DNA of 9,241 nt from Phycisphaerales bacterium UBA2396 (GTDB taxonomy: Bacteria > Planctomycetota > Phycisphaerae > Phycisphaerales > UBA1924): positions 1 through 9,241 of the forward strand of contig DDSG01000111.1 of the NCBI GenBank assembly GCA_002343325.1, given 5' to 3'. Numbering within the stretch: the first letter of the stretch is position 1; each line of letters starts with the position of its first letter. Position numbers and translations under genes: made by a program. This document shows, piece by piece, positions 1 through 6,479 of this stretch. The notes beneath the pieces are model-generated. The model was given only the letters and a program-made list of their open reading frames with translations. It did no database searches and had not been told where the DNA came from.

Positions 1-24
1 TCTATCCAATTGAGCTACGGGTAC
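1..24 (-). tRNA. tRNA, 5' end only (cut by window edge)
   Basis: On the minus strand these bases give a 7-nt acceptor strand (GTACCCG), then T8 A9, a GCTC D-stem strand, and a D-loop AATTGGATA with the conserved A14 and GG pair, then the start of the closing stem. This is the canonical 5' half of a bacterial tRNA. The anticodon lies outside the window, so the amino acid cannot be read. The CCCGTAGCTCAATTGGATAGA pattern is common in arginine tRNAs but does not prove identity. Confidence 0.85.
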
Positions 25-34
25 TGCTCGCCGC

Positions 35-64
35 ATGGTATGGGCCCGCCAACCCCCCGGGCAA
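35..64 (-). promoter_or_regulatory. possible promoter of the tRNA
   Basis: On the minus strand, TTGCCC (59-64) and TACCAT (35-40) are separated by 18 bases. Each matches its sigma-70 consensus at four of six positions, and the second lies 10 bases upstream of the tRNA 5' end. The position is right for a tRNA promoter but the match is modest, so this is tentative. Confidence 0.3.
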
Positions 65-113
65 ACCCGCCCTGCGCACGACTCTTGCCCGCCGCCCCCG
101 TACGCTCGCCGCC

Positions 114-1391
114 GTGAGACACACCAACGCCCGACTCTCCCCGACCCCCGAGTGGGCCGTCCAGTCCTTCACCTTTGCCAACAGCATCGGCACCGCCCTG
201 GTGACCAACGGCGTCTACTTCATCACCGACACCGGGCTCAACTTCTCCCGCACCGCAAACTTCTGGCTCGCCGCCATGATCGGCGCCACCTACATCGTCG
301 GAGCGGGCTTCACGCCCAAACTCGCGCGTGCTCTCCGCGCTCGCGGGCTCTCCAGCCGCGGGCTCCTCGTCCTCGTCATGGTCCTCCTCGGTTCCCTCTG
401 CACCCTGCCCCTCATCGCCTCACGCCTCGGCCACGGCGCCGAAACCCGCTCCGCAGTCGGCCTGGCCATCCTCTGGTTCACCGTCCTCGGCTACAACACC
501 CTCACCGGCGTCCTCTGGCCCACCGTCGAGAGCTACGTCTCCGGCGGCCGCAGCGGCGACACACTCCGCACCGTCATGGGCCGATGGAATGTCTGCTGGT
601 CCGCCGCCGCCGTCCCCGCCAATCTCGCCCTCGCCCCGCTCGTCGAGAAGCACCCCAACGAAGCCATCGCCATCATGGCCGTCGTTCACGCCTGCGCGCT
701 CCTCCTGCTCCCCCGCTTCACCACCGAGCCCGTCCCCCACGTCGAATCACGCGAGCCTCACCCCGCCGTCTACGAGCGCCTCCTCCTGGCCTTCCGCCTC
801 CTCATGCCCATGGGATACATGGTCCTCACCACGCTCACACCCATGCTCAGCGTCATGTTCCGCGAGCAAGGCGTCTCCGCATCCTGGGGGCCCATTCTCG
901 GCCTCGCCTGGGTGCTCCCACGCATCGCCACCTTCGCCCTTCTCGCCGTCTGGGGCGGCTGGCACGGCCGATGGTGGGCCGCCGTTGTCGGCGGGCTCAT
1001 GATCGTCTCGGGCTTCGGCGTCGCCGTTCTCGCTCCCCTCGCCGGCACGCCCTCGATCTCGCTCCCCTTGCTCGTCGCCGGGCTCGCTGTCTTCGGCTCG
1101 GGCATGGGCCTGGTCTACTCCGGCGCGATCTACTACGCCATGGAAGTGCACGCCTCCGACGTCGAAGGCGGCGGCATCCACGAGACACTCGTCGGCATCG
1201 GCTACACCCTCGGCCCCACCGCCGGGCTCGTCGCCACCTGGGCCTCCCTCGGCTCCTGGCACGGCCGCGATGCCGAATCCTCCTTCGGGCCCATCCTCTT
1301 CACCCTCGTCGGCGTCGTCGCCGTCATCTTCACCCTCTGGGTCGTCCGCCGCGTGACCCACATGGCCAAAGACCATCCCCAGCGTCACTGA
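114..1391 (+). CDS. MFS-like multi-pass membrane transporter
   Basis: This 425-residue protein is very hydrophobic. About twelve membrane segments can be picked out, near residues 15-37, 48-66, 83-102, 114-133, 156-176, 184-200, 228-248, 259-281, 287-309, 315-336, 355-378 and 391-412, with a longer polar loop near 201-225 splitting it into two six-helix halves. That layout and length fit the major facilitator superfamily, which moves small solutes across the inner membrane. The glycine-rich segment around 329-345 and the GIGYTLGPTAG stretch (361-371) resemble MFS C-terminal helices. I see nothing that identifies the substrate. The start is GTG at 114; no Shine-Dalgarno sequence is visible and the next ATG in frame lies inside the second helix, so GTG is the best choice. 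Codon third positions are overwhelmingly C, unlike the genes to the right. The gene diverges from the tRNA and is followed by a 187-base gap. Confidence 0.8.
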   Translation: MRHTNARLSPTPEWAVQSFTFANSIGTALVTNGVYFITDTGLNFSRTANFWLAAMIGATYIVGAGFTPKLARALRARGLSSRGLLVLVMVLLGSLCTLPLIASRLGHGAETRSAVGLAILWFTVLGYNTLTGVLWPTVESYVSGGRSGDTLRTVMGRWNVCWSAAAVPANLALAPLVEKHPNEAIAIMAVVHACALLLLPRFTTEPVPHVESREPHPAVYERLLLAFRLLMPMGYMVLTTLTPMLSVMFREQGVSASWGPILGLAWVLPRIATFALLAVWGGWHGRWWAAVVGGLMIVSGFGVAVLAPLAGTPSISLPLLVAGLAVFGSGMGLVYSGAIYYAMEVHASDVEGGGIHETLVGIGYTLGPTAGLVATWASLGSWHGRDAESSFGPILFTLVGVVAVIFTLWVVRRVTHMAKDHPQRH

Positions 1392-1578
1392 CCCATACCT
1401 CTCTTCGGAACAGGCCCCGTTGTGGTGTGTGGTCCACCCATGCCGGTCATGACGGGTCCGACGGTCCGGTAGCATCCGGCCCGGCGGCGAACCGCAAGCC
1501 CGGTCTGGCCGGTATGGTGGTGGGGGTCGATCTCAGAAGGTCGTCGTGGAGTCTGTGCCCAAACGGAGGATGTCGCCC
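1392..1578. other. intergenic spacer before the protease gene
   Basis: A 187-base gap. It holds a small perfect palindrome, GTCATGAC (1446-1453), and several CCGG-containing repeats, but no convincing -10/-35 pair and no terminator with a T-tract for the transporter. Two possible protease starts upstream of the chosen one (GTG 1546, ATG 1570) fall in its last part. Confidence 0.4.
1565..1569 (+). promoter_or_regulatory. ribosome-binding site deciding the protease start
   Basis: GGAGG ends immediately before an in-frame ATG (1570), too close to serve it, but lies 9 bases upstream of an in-frame GTG (1579), a workable spacing. A weaker AGAAGG (1535-1540) sits 5 bases before GTG 1546, so the longer start is not excluded. 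Confidence 0.5.
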
Positions 1579-3807
1579 GTGTTGATCCGCAAGCTGTCGT
1601 TGGTTGGCGCTCTGGCCTTCGCCGCTGTTTCGATGGTCGCCGTGGCGCCCGCCACGCTGCTCGCCTCCCCGACGCCGATCGCTCACACCGACGCCGCCGA
1701 CTGGGCGACCAAGCTCTGGAACACCGCCAAGGCGGGCGACGAGCCCGGCTTCCGCGCGCTGCTGAGTTCCTTTCCAGCCGAGGGCGCGACCAAGCCACTG
1801 GCCGATGCCGTCGCCAAGCTCCGCGAGCACTACGAGCAGCGTGAGAAGGACCGCGCCGAGCGGATGGAAAAGTCCCGCGCTGAGATGATCAAGAACGTCG
1901 AGGAGAACAAGGGCGTTTCCTCGCTCGCCAAGGCCTTGGTCTCCGCGATGGAGCTTTCCGACATCGCCACCGACAAGGCCGCCGTCCTGCGTGACGAGAA
2001 GGTCGCCGCCCTGATCGCCAAGGCCGACGAGGCCGCCCACCAGGCCGAAGCCGCCGGGCAGTGGCTCGCCGCCAGCGAACTCTTCGTGCGCCTCCAGTTG
2101 CTCCTCGAAGATCAGCCCGCCGGCGTCAAGTACAAGGAAGACTCCGAACGCGTCGCCCACCGCCTCGCCATGCTCCGCATGTACACGCCCAAGCGGCTCT
2201 GGGAGATGCAGAACCAGCGCCGCATCGAGTCCGACGGCAAACCCTTGCCCCCATACAACCCCGCCGCCGACGACTACTCAAAGAAGCTCCAGGGCGTCGA
2301 TGCTCGCATGGTCGTCGATGCCCTCACCCGCTCGGCCTTCGACCACGTCGACATGGCCGACTGGGGACGCATCCTCCGCGGCGCGCTCGACGGCGTCCGC
2401 AACCTCGCCACCACGACCGACCTCCGCGAGACCTTCCCCGGCCTCGCCGATCAGGCCGCCAACGCCCAGCTCCTCGCCGCCATCGCCGAGGAGGAAGAGA
2501 GCGTCCGCAAGAGCCCCGCGCTCACCCAGGCCGACTGCGACCGCATCCTCCGCAAGCTCATCGCCGTCAACGCCAAGACTGTCCAGCTCCCAGAGACCGT
2601 GCTCGTCCACGAGTTCGGCAACGGCGGCATGGACGCCCTGGACGACTTCAGCGCCATCATCTGGCCCCACGAGATCGCCCGCTTCAACAAGATGACGCAG
2701 GGCTCCTTCGTCGGCGTGGGCGTTCAGATCGAGTTCGACGAGACCTCAAACGTCCGCGTTGTCACGCCCATCGAGGGCACGCCCGCCCACAAGGCCGGCA
2801 TCCGCCCCGACGACCTCATCACCAAGGTCAACGGCACCGCGGTCTTCGGGCTCTCGCTCGACCAGGTCGTCGATCTCATCACCGGCCCACGCGGGACCAA
2901 CGTCTCCGTGACCGTCGAGCGCAAGGACAAGCCCACCGAGGCCGACTCGCCCAAGAAGGAGATCGAGTTCTCGCTCAAGCGCGACCGCATCGAGGTCGCC
3001 AGCGTCAAGGGCTGGCGCCGCAGCGGCGAGGGCGAGAACGACTGGTCCTGGTTCGTCGATCCGCAGGAGAAGATCGGGTACGTCCGCGTGCTCAACTTCA
3101 CCGAGACCACCAGCGACGAGCTGGGCAAGGCCGTCCGATCGATGCAGCAGGAAGGCGTCAAGGGCATGGTGCTCGATCTGCGCTTCAATCCGGGCGGGCT
3201 GCTCGATCAGGCCGTCGAGGTCTCGCGCATGTTCGTCGAGAAGGGCGTGATCGTGATGACGCGCAACGCCGCCGGGCGCATCGAGGACCCGCGCCGCGCC
3301 CAGGGCGACGCCGCCCTCAGCCACATGCCCGTCGTTGTCCTCATCAACCGCGGGTCGGCCTCGGCCAGCGAGATCGTCTCGGGCGCACTGCAGCACTACG
3401 GCAACCGCGGCGACATCCCCGTCGTCGTCATGGGGCAGCGCTCCTACGGCAAGGGCAGCGTGCAGCAGGTCATGAACCTCCGCGGCGGGCGGGCCATGAT
3501 GAAGCTCACCACGTCCTATTACATGCTGCCCGACGAGCGGATCATCCACCGCAAGCCCGGCGCACAGGTCTGGGGCGTGGATCCCAACCTGCCCGTCGAG
3601 ATGCTCCCGCAGCAGATCGCCGACTCGCTCACCCTGCGCAAGAACGCCGACGTGCTGCTCGGCGTGGGCAACGAGGCCAGCCCCGACCCCGACGACCTGA
3701 TCAACAAGAACCTCGACCTGCAGTTGGAAGCGGCGCGGCTTGTGCTGATGGCCAAGGCCCACAGCGCGGCCGTCGACCAGGCCAACGCCGACAAGCCGGC
3801 CCGCTGA
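1579..3807 (+). CDS. exported PDZ-containing S41 carboxyl-terminal processing protease
   Basis: Residue numbers use the GTG start at 1579 (742 residues); starting at 1546 adds 11. A basic N-terminus and hydrophobic stretch (about 3-29) ending LLASP form a Sec signal peptide or anchor, so the enzyme should act outside the inner membrane. Residues 30-360 are mostly helical and charged, with a coiled-coil-like part at about 85-112. A PDZ domain follows (about 375-460; FVGVGVQI, then GTPAHKAGI and DDLITKVNG). The S41 core runs from about 490 to 680, with YVRV, LDLRFNPGG, GSASASEI and SYGKGSVQ. Catalytic residues are inferred as Ser595 (middle Ser of SASAS), Lys625 and Gln629. The family cleaves proteins near their C-termini, with PDZ recognising the tail. 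At 742 residues it is larger than ordinary CtpA (about 400-450) and closer to Prc in size, because of the long region before the PDZ. Family assignment is firm; substrate is unknown. Confidence 0.93.
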   Translation: MLIRKLSLVGALAFAAVSMVAVAPATLLASPTPIAHTDAADWATKLWNTAKAGDEPGFRALLSSFPAEGATKPLADAVAKLREHYEQREKDRAERMEKSRAEMIKNVEENKGVSSLAKALVSAMELSDIATDKAAVLRDEKVAALIAKADEAAHQAEAAGQWLAASELFVRLQLLLEDQPAGVKYKEDSERVAHRLAMLRMYTPKRLWEMQNQRRIESDGKPLPPYNPAADDYSKKLQGVDARMVVDALTRSAFDHVDMADWGRILRGALDGVRNLATTTDLRETFPGLADQAANAQLLAAIAEEEESVRKSPALTQADCDRILRKLIAVNAKTVQLPETVLVHEFGNGGMDALDDFSAIIWPHEIARFNKMTQGSFVGVGVQIEFDETSNVRVVTPIEGTPAHKAGIRPDDLITKVNGTAVFGLSLDQVVDLITGPRGTNVSVTVERKDKPTEADSPKKEIEFSLKRDRIEVASVKGWRRSGEGENDWSWFVDPQEKIGYVRVLNFTETTSDELGKAVRSMQQEGVKGMVLDLRFNPGGLLDQAVEVSRMFVEKGVIVMTRNAAGRIEDPRRAQGDAALSHMPVVVLINRGSASASEIVSGALQHYGNRGDIPVVVMGQRSYGKGSVQQVMNLRGGRAMMKLTTSYYMLPDERIIHRKPGAQVWGVDPNLPVEMLPQQIADSLTLRKNADVLLGVGNEASPDPDDLINKNLDLQLEAARLVLMAKAHSAAVDQANADKPAR

Positions 3808-4060
3808 ATCACCGAGGTTCGGTGTAACGACCCGGATTGATCGCGCACGGCGGCGGACTTGCGGCAGGATCGCGCCGTTCGCGTCCGCGCGCTGTGGTCA
3901 GGGTCCTTGGACGTCCGCGCCGGCGACCCCGCACGACGGATCGTGGGCCCGCCGCGACCATCGCCGGGGCCGTGCGCACGCTCCTCGATCACGTGTTCAG
4001 GTGGATCGGTTTCGCCCGTCTCGGTGCCAAGTTCGGGCTGTGGCCGGGGTGGCTCGGGGC

Positions 4061-4066
4061 TATCAT
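4061..4066 (+). promoter_or_regulatory. candidate -10 element for pdhA
   Basis: TATCAT matches the TATAAT consensus at five of six positions in otherwise very GC-rich DNA and would give a leader of roughly 35-40 bases before the ATG at 4111. No good -35 hexamer is present 16-18 bases upstream, so confidence is limited. Confidence 0.35.
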
Positions 4067-4101
4067 TGGGATTGTTCGCAAACTCGGGGCGGGCCAGCGG
4101 T

Positions 4102-4105
4102 GGAG
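4102..4105 (+). promoter_or_regulatory. ribosome-binding site of pdhA
   Basis: GGAG lies 5 bases upstream of ATG 4111. It selects this start over the open reading frame that continues upstream to about 3859, whose extra residues look non-coding. Confidence 0.6.
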
Positions 4106-4110
4106 CAACG

Positions 4111-5286
4111 ATGACGACGATCGCAAAGGACATGCACGGCGCGGGTTCGATGAAGGGTTCCGAAGCGGCGCGGCGCGAGGGCGCACGGCAGAGCGATGCG
4201 CTGCCGGATTCGACCCTGGTCAAGTGGCTCCGCGACATGATGCTCATCCGCGAGTTCGAGATGCGGTGCGCCCAGTCGTACCAGCAGGCGAAGATCGGCG
4301 GGTTCTGCCACCTCTATACCGGGCAGGAAGCCGTCGCCGTCGGCACCATCAACGCGCTCAACCATGACGACCCGATCGTGACGGCGTACCGCGATCACGG
4401 GCACGCGCTCGCCCGCGGGATGTCCGCCGAGGCGTGCATGGCGGAGATGTACGGCAAGATCACCGGCTGCGCCAAGGGCAAGGGCGGGTCGATGCACATG
4501 TTCGACCGGCCCAACTGGCTCTTCGGCGGGCACGGGATCGTCGGGGCGCAGACCCCGCTGGGCACGGGCCTGGCCTTCGCCGCTCGGTACGAGTGGGAAG
4601 TGCTGGGCGCGAGCGTCGATGGCGGCCCGGCGAAGAAGAAGGTCGCGCTGGCGTACCTTGGCGACGGCGCGCTCAACCAGGGCGCCCTGCACGAGGCGAT
4701 GAACCTCGCCGGGCTCTACGACATCCCGGTCATCTACGTCGTCGAGAACAACGGCTATTCGATGGGCACGGCGATCGAACGCGGCACCACGATGGCCCAC
4801 GACCTTCGCGCCAAGGCGGCGGCCTTCGGCATGCGGGGCGAGATCATCGACGGGTTCAACGTGATCGATCTGTGGGACAACTTCAAGAACCTCGTGGACT
4901 ATTGCCGCGAGAACCAGAAGCCCGCGTTCGTTGATCTCAAGACGTACCGCTACCTCGGGCACTCGATGTCCGACCCGCAGAAGTACCGTACCAAGGAGGA
5001 GGTCGAGGCCTTCAAGCAGAAGGACTCGATCGACAACCTCGCGGCGTACCTGATGTCGGCGGACACCCCGCGGGCCAAGAAGAAGGGCTCGGCGGTGCTG
5101 AGCGAGGCGCAGTACCAGGAGATCCAGGCCGAGGTGCGTGAGACGGTGCGTCGCGGCGTGGAGCACGCCGAGGCCGCCGAGATCCCCGAGGCGGGCGAGT
5201 TGTACGCCGACGTCTTCCTGAACCCGCAGCCGAACCTCTCGCCGACGGCGGAGTACGGCCACGGCGTGAGGAACCCGCTGCTCTGA
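4111..5286 (+). CDS. pdhA: pyruvate dehydrogenase E1 component, alpha subunit
   Basis: The product (391 residues) is the thiamine-diphosphate-binding alpha subunit of a heterotetrameric 2-oxoacid dehydrogenase E1. With an E1 beta partner it decarboxylates pyruvate and passes the acyl group to E2 lipoate, feeding acetyl-CoA into central metabolism in the cytoplasm. Visible hallmarks are RDMMLIREFE (41-50), FCHLYTGQEA (65-74), AYRDHGHAL (92-100), the glycine-rich KGKGGSMHMF (122-131), and the ThDP/Mg motif opening with GDG (184-186) and closing with ENNGYSMGT (212-220). The loop TYRYLGHSMSDP (278-289) is typical of the family. Length is close to the usual 320-390, with about 30 extra polar residues at the N-terminus. 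A branched-chain 2-oxoacid E1 alpha is the main alternative, but the GHSMSDP loop and overall pattern favour pyruvate. No E1 beta or E2 gene lies beside it; the next gene is convergent, 10 bases away. Confidence 0.92.
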   Translation: MTTIAKDMHGAGSMKGSEAARREGARQSDALPDSTLVKWLRDMMLIREFEMRCAQSYQQAKIGGFCHLYTGQEAVAVGTINALNHDDPIVTAYRDHGHALARGMSAEACMAEMYGKITGCAKGKGGSMHMFDRPNWLFGGHGIVGAQTPLGTGLAFAARYEWEVLGASVDGGPAKKKVALAYLGDGALNQGALHEAMNLAGLYDIPVIYVVENNGYSMGTAIERGTTMAHDLRAKAAAFGMRGEIIDGFNVIDLWDNFKNLVDYCRENQKPAFVDLKTYRYLGHSMSDPQKYRTKEEVEAFKQKDSIDNLAAYLMSADTPRAKKKGSAVLSEAQYQEIQAEVRETVRRGVEHAEAAEIPEAGELYADVFLNPQPNLSPTAEYGHGVRNPLL

Positions 5287-5296
5287 GGCCGGCGGT

Positions 5297-6316
5297 TTAG
5301 TCCCTCGCTTCGTACTTGAGGTAGTCCTCGATTTCCTGGGCCGATGGCTTGGAGGCTTTCCACGCGGAGGCGTAGAGGTCGCCCAGCATGGTCGCGCCGT
5401 CGCGGAGGCGTTCGGCGATGAAGTCCTTGCCGGGCTGCTTGTCGAGGTCGCCGGACTTTTCGAGGGCGTAGAGGGGCTCGACCTTGGCGAAGGATCGCTC
5501 GATGTGCGTCAGCACGTCGTTCCACGGGTTGGCGTGGTCGGCGACGCGCGGCGTCGTGTCGGCGGGCATGGCGGCGAGCGCGGCGTAGGTCAGGGCGTGC
5601 AGCTCGATGACGGTGCCGTCGATGCGGCGGTGGATCCCGCGGTCGGTCGTGTAGCCCTTGGGGTTGTCGCCGACCCAGCCGTGGTGGTGCGTGGTGGTGT
5701 GCAGGGGCTGGGCGGCGTCGCCGACAAAGTGAGAGAGCAGGCCCATCTCGACGCGGATGTTGGCGCGGGCCTGATCGATCTGGAGCTGCCGGCGTGGCGA
5801 GGCGGCGTCCGGGAGTGATTCGAGAATGCGGAGCGTGTTGAACGAGGAGCGGAGCTTGTCGTGGTGCTCCATGATCGCCTGCGGCAGGAAGCCGGGGTAG
5901 CCGAGGGTCTTGGCGGTGTCGGTCGCGGGGTTGACGGCGGGGATCTTGTCGGGGCTCTTGGCGCGTGCGAGGGCCAGGGCCGAGACGTACTCGCGGCGGA
6001 GCATGGGCATGGTGCGGAGGGTGAGGCCGAAGGGTTCGAGGTCTTCGACGTCGATGTAGTGGTCGGTGTCGTTCTCGTGCTTGAGGGTGGGTGTGCGGGT
6101 GCCGCGCCAGCGGTCGGGCTCGCCGGACTGCCAGGCGATTTTCTGGCGGTCGGGATCGGCCTTGAGCCAGTCTGGGCAGTCTTTGGTCTGGGCGAGGCGG
6201 TCGAGGGCGAGGAGGGTGATGGTGCGGTGCCCGGCGGCGTCCCAGGCGGGGGCGGGGGCGACGGCGAGGACGAGGCAGACCGCGGCGACGAACGAGACGG
6301 AACGTGCGTGGATCAT
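5297..6316 (-). CDS. secreted S1/P1-type zinc-dependent nuclease
   Basis: This 339-residue protein starts with a signal peptide (1-24, ending APAPA) whose predicted cleavage exposes Trp25. In the S1/P1 family the mature N-terminal Trp itself binds zinc. All nine expected zinc ligands can be assigned: Trp25, His30 (WDAAGH), Asp68, His86 (DHYID), His196, Asp200 and His206 (HFVGDAAQPLH), and His229 and Asp233 (HRRID). The spacings W-x4-H, H-x3-D-x5-H and H-x3-D match P1 nuclease. The family cleaves single-stranded nucleic acids and 3'-nucleotides, so a role in scavenging phosphate or nucleosides outside the cytoplasm is likely (inference). Bacterial phospholipase C shares the fold, but the length and ligand pattern favour the nuclease. 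The ATG at 6316 has no Shine-Dalgarno sequence. The gene is convergent with pdhA (10-base gap) and divergent from the DUF1573 cluster. Its coding strand is C-rich because the plus strand here is G-rich. Confidence 0.9.
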   Translation of the reverse strand: MIHARSVSFVAAVCLVLAVAPAPAWDAAGHRTITLLALDRLAQTKDCPDWLKADPDRQKIAWQSGEPDRWRGTRTPTLKHENDTDHYIDVEDLEPFGLTLRTMPMLRREYVSALALARAKSPDKIPAVNPATDTAKTLGYPGFLPQAIMEHHDKLRSSFNTLRILESLPDAASPRRQLQIDQARANIRVEMGLLSHFVGDAAQPLHTTTHHHGWVGDNPKGYTTDRGIHRRIDGTVIELHALTYAALAAMPADTTPRVADHANPWNDVLTHIERSFAKVEPLYALEKSGDLDKQPGKDFIAERLRDGATMLGDLYASAWKASKPSAQEIEDYLKYEARD

Positions 6317-6324
6317 GGGAACAG

Positions 6325-6330
6325 ACTATC
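6325..6330 (-). promoter_or_regulatory. possible -10 element for a leaderless nuclease mRNA
   Basis: On the minus strand GATAGT (four of six to TATAAT) ends 8 bases before the nuclease ATG. A transcript from it would begin at or near the start codon, which would fit the missing Shine-Dalgarno sequence. No -35 hexamer is recognisable. Confidence 0.25.
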
Positions 6331-6357
6331 GGGCCTGGGGGCGGTGTACGCTTCGGC

Positions 6358-6376
6358 GGGCGCGGCCTGCGCGCCC
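6358..6376. repeat. GC-rich inverted repeat in the divergent intergenic region
   Basis: GGGCGCG (6358-6364) and CGCGCCC (6370-6376) are perfect 7-base arms around a 5-base centre. The repeat lies in the 163-base spacer between the divergent nuclease and DUF1573 genes. It has no T-tract on either side, so it is not a standard terminator; it could be an operator or a chance structure in GC-rich DNA. Confidence 0.4.
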
Positions 6377-6466
6377 CGTCGGCGGCTGCGTATGGGTTCG
6401 TAGAGTCGGCCCGGTCGAGGTGATGACCCGGACGGCCGAAGAGAGAAACCCGCCGAGAGGCGCATC

Positions 6467-6471
6467 AGGAG
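6467..6471 (+). promoter_or_regulatory. ribosome-binding site of DUF1573 protein A
   Basis: AGGAG lies 8 bases upstream of ATG 6480. It fixes the start just before a clear signal peptide and rules out the long open extension upstream, which overlaps the nuclease gene. Confidence 0.7.
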
Positions 6472-6479
6472 CTCGGATC

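Larger units (their letters stand above)
3808..4110. other. 303-base intergenic region before pdhA
   Basis: No gene is supported here. Reading frames remain open upstream of pdhA, but their translation is arginine-rich shadow sequence with no recognisable domain. A 6-bp hairpin (CACCGA/TCGGTG, 3-nt loop, 3810-3824) follows the protease stop by 2 bases but lacks a T-tract, so it is only a weak terminator candidate. The octamer GATCGCGC occurs twice, near 3839 and 3870, without further structure. A candidate -10 element for pdhA lies at 4061. Confidence 0.5.

Noticed and set aside
35..1585. 516-residue open frame overlapping the transporter
   Set aside because: Its translation is a run of Arg, His and Pro typical of an out-of-frame reading of GC-rich DNA, while the transporter frame gives a coherent membrane protein.
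3810..3824. Hairpin after the protease stop as an intrinsic terminator
   Set aside because: The stem is only 6 bp and no T-tract follows; mentioned in the spacer entry but not called.
2061..3827. 588-residue open frame inside the protease gene
   Set aside because: Arginine-rich shadow frame with no domain; the overlapping frame encodes a clear PDZ/S41 protease.
2700..4100. Calling a replication origin at the skew change
   Set aside because: No DnaA-box cluster, AT-rich unwinding region or dnaA/dnaN gene is visible, so only the skew change is reported.
3837..4367. Possible small gene in the spacer before pdhA
   Set aside because: It runs into pdhA in another frame, has no ribosome-binding site and gives biased Arg/Gly/Ala sequence.
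4063..5262. 399-residue minus-strand open frame opposite pdhA
   Set aside because: Antisense of a well-supported gene, composed mostly of Arg, Val, Leu and His, with no motif.
5297..6316. Zinc-dependent phospholipase C as the identity of the minus-strand gene
   Set aside because: The fold is shared, but the length and all nine zinc-ligand positions fit S1/P1 nucleases better.
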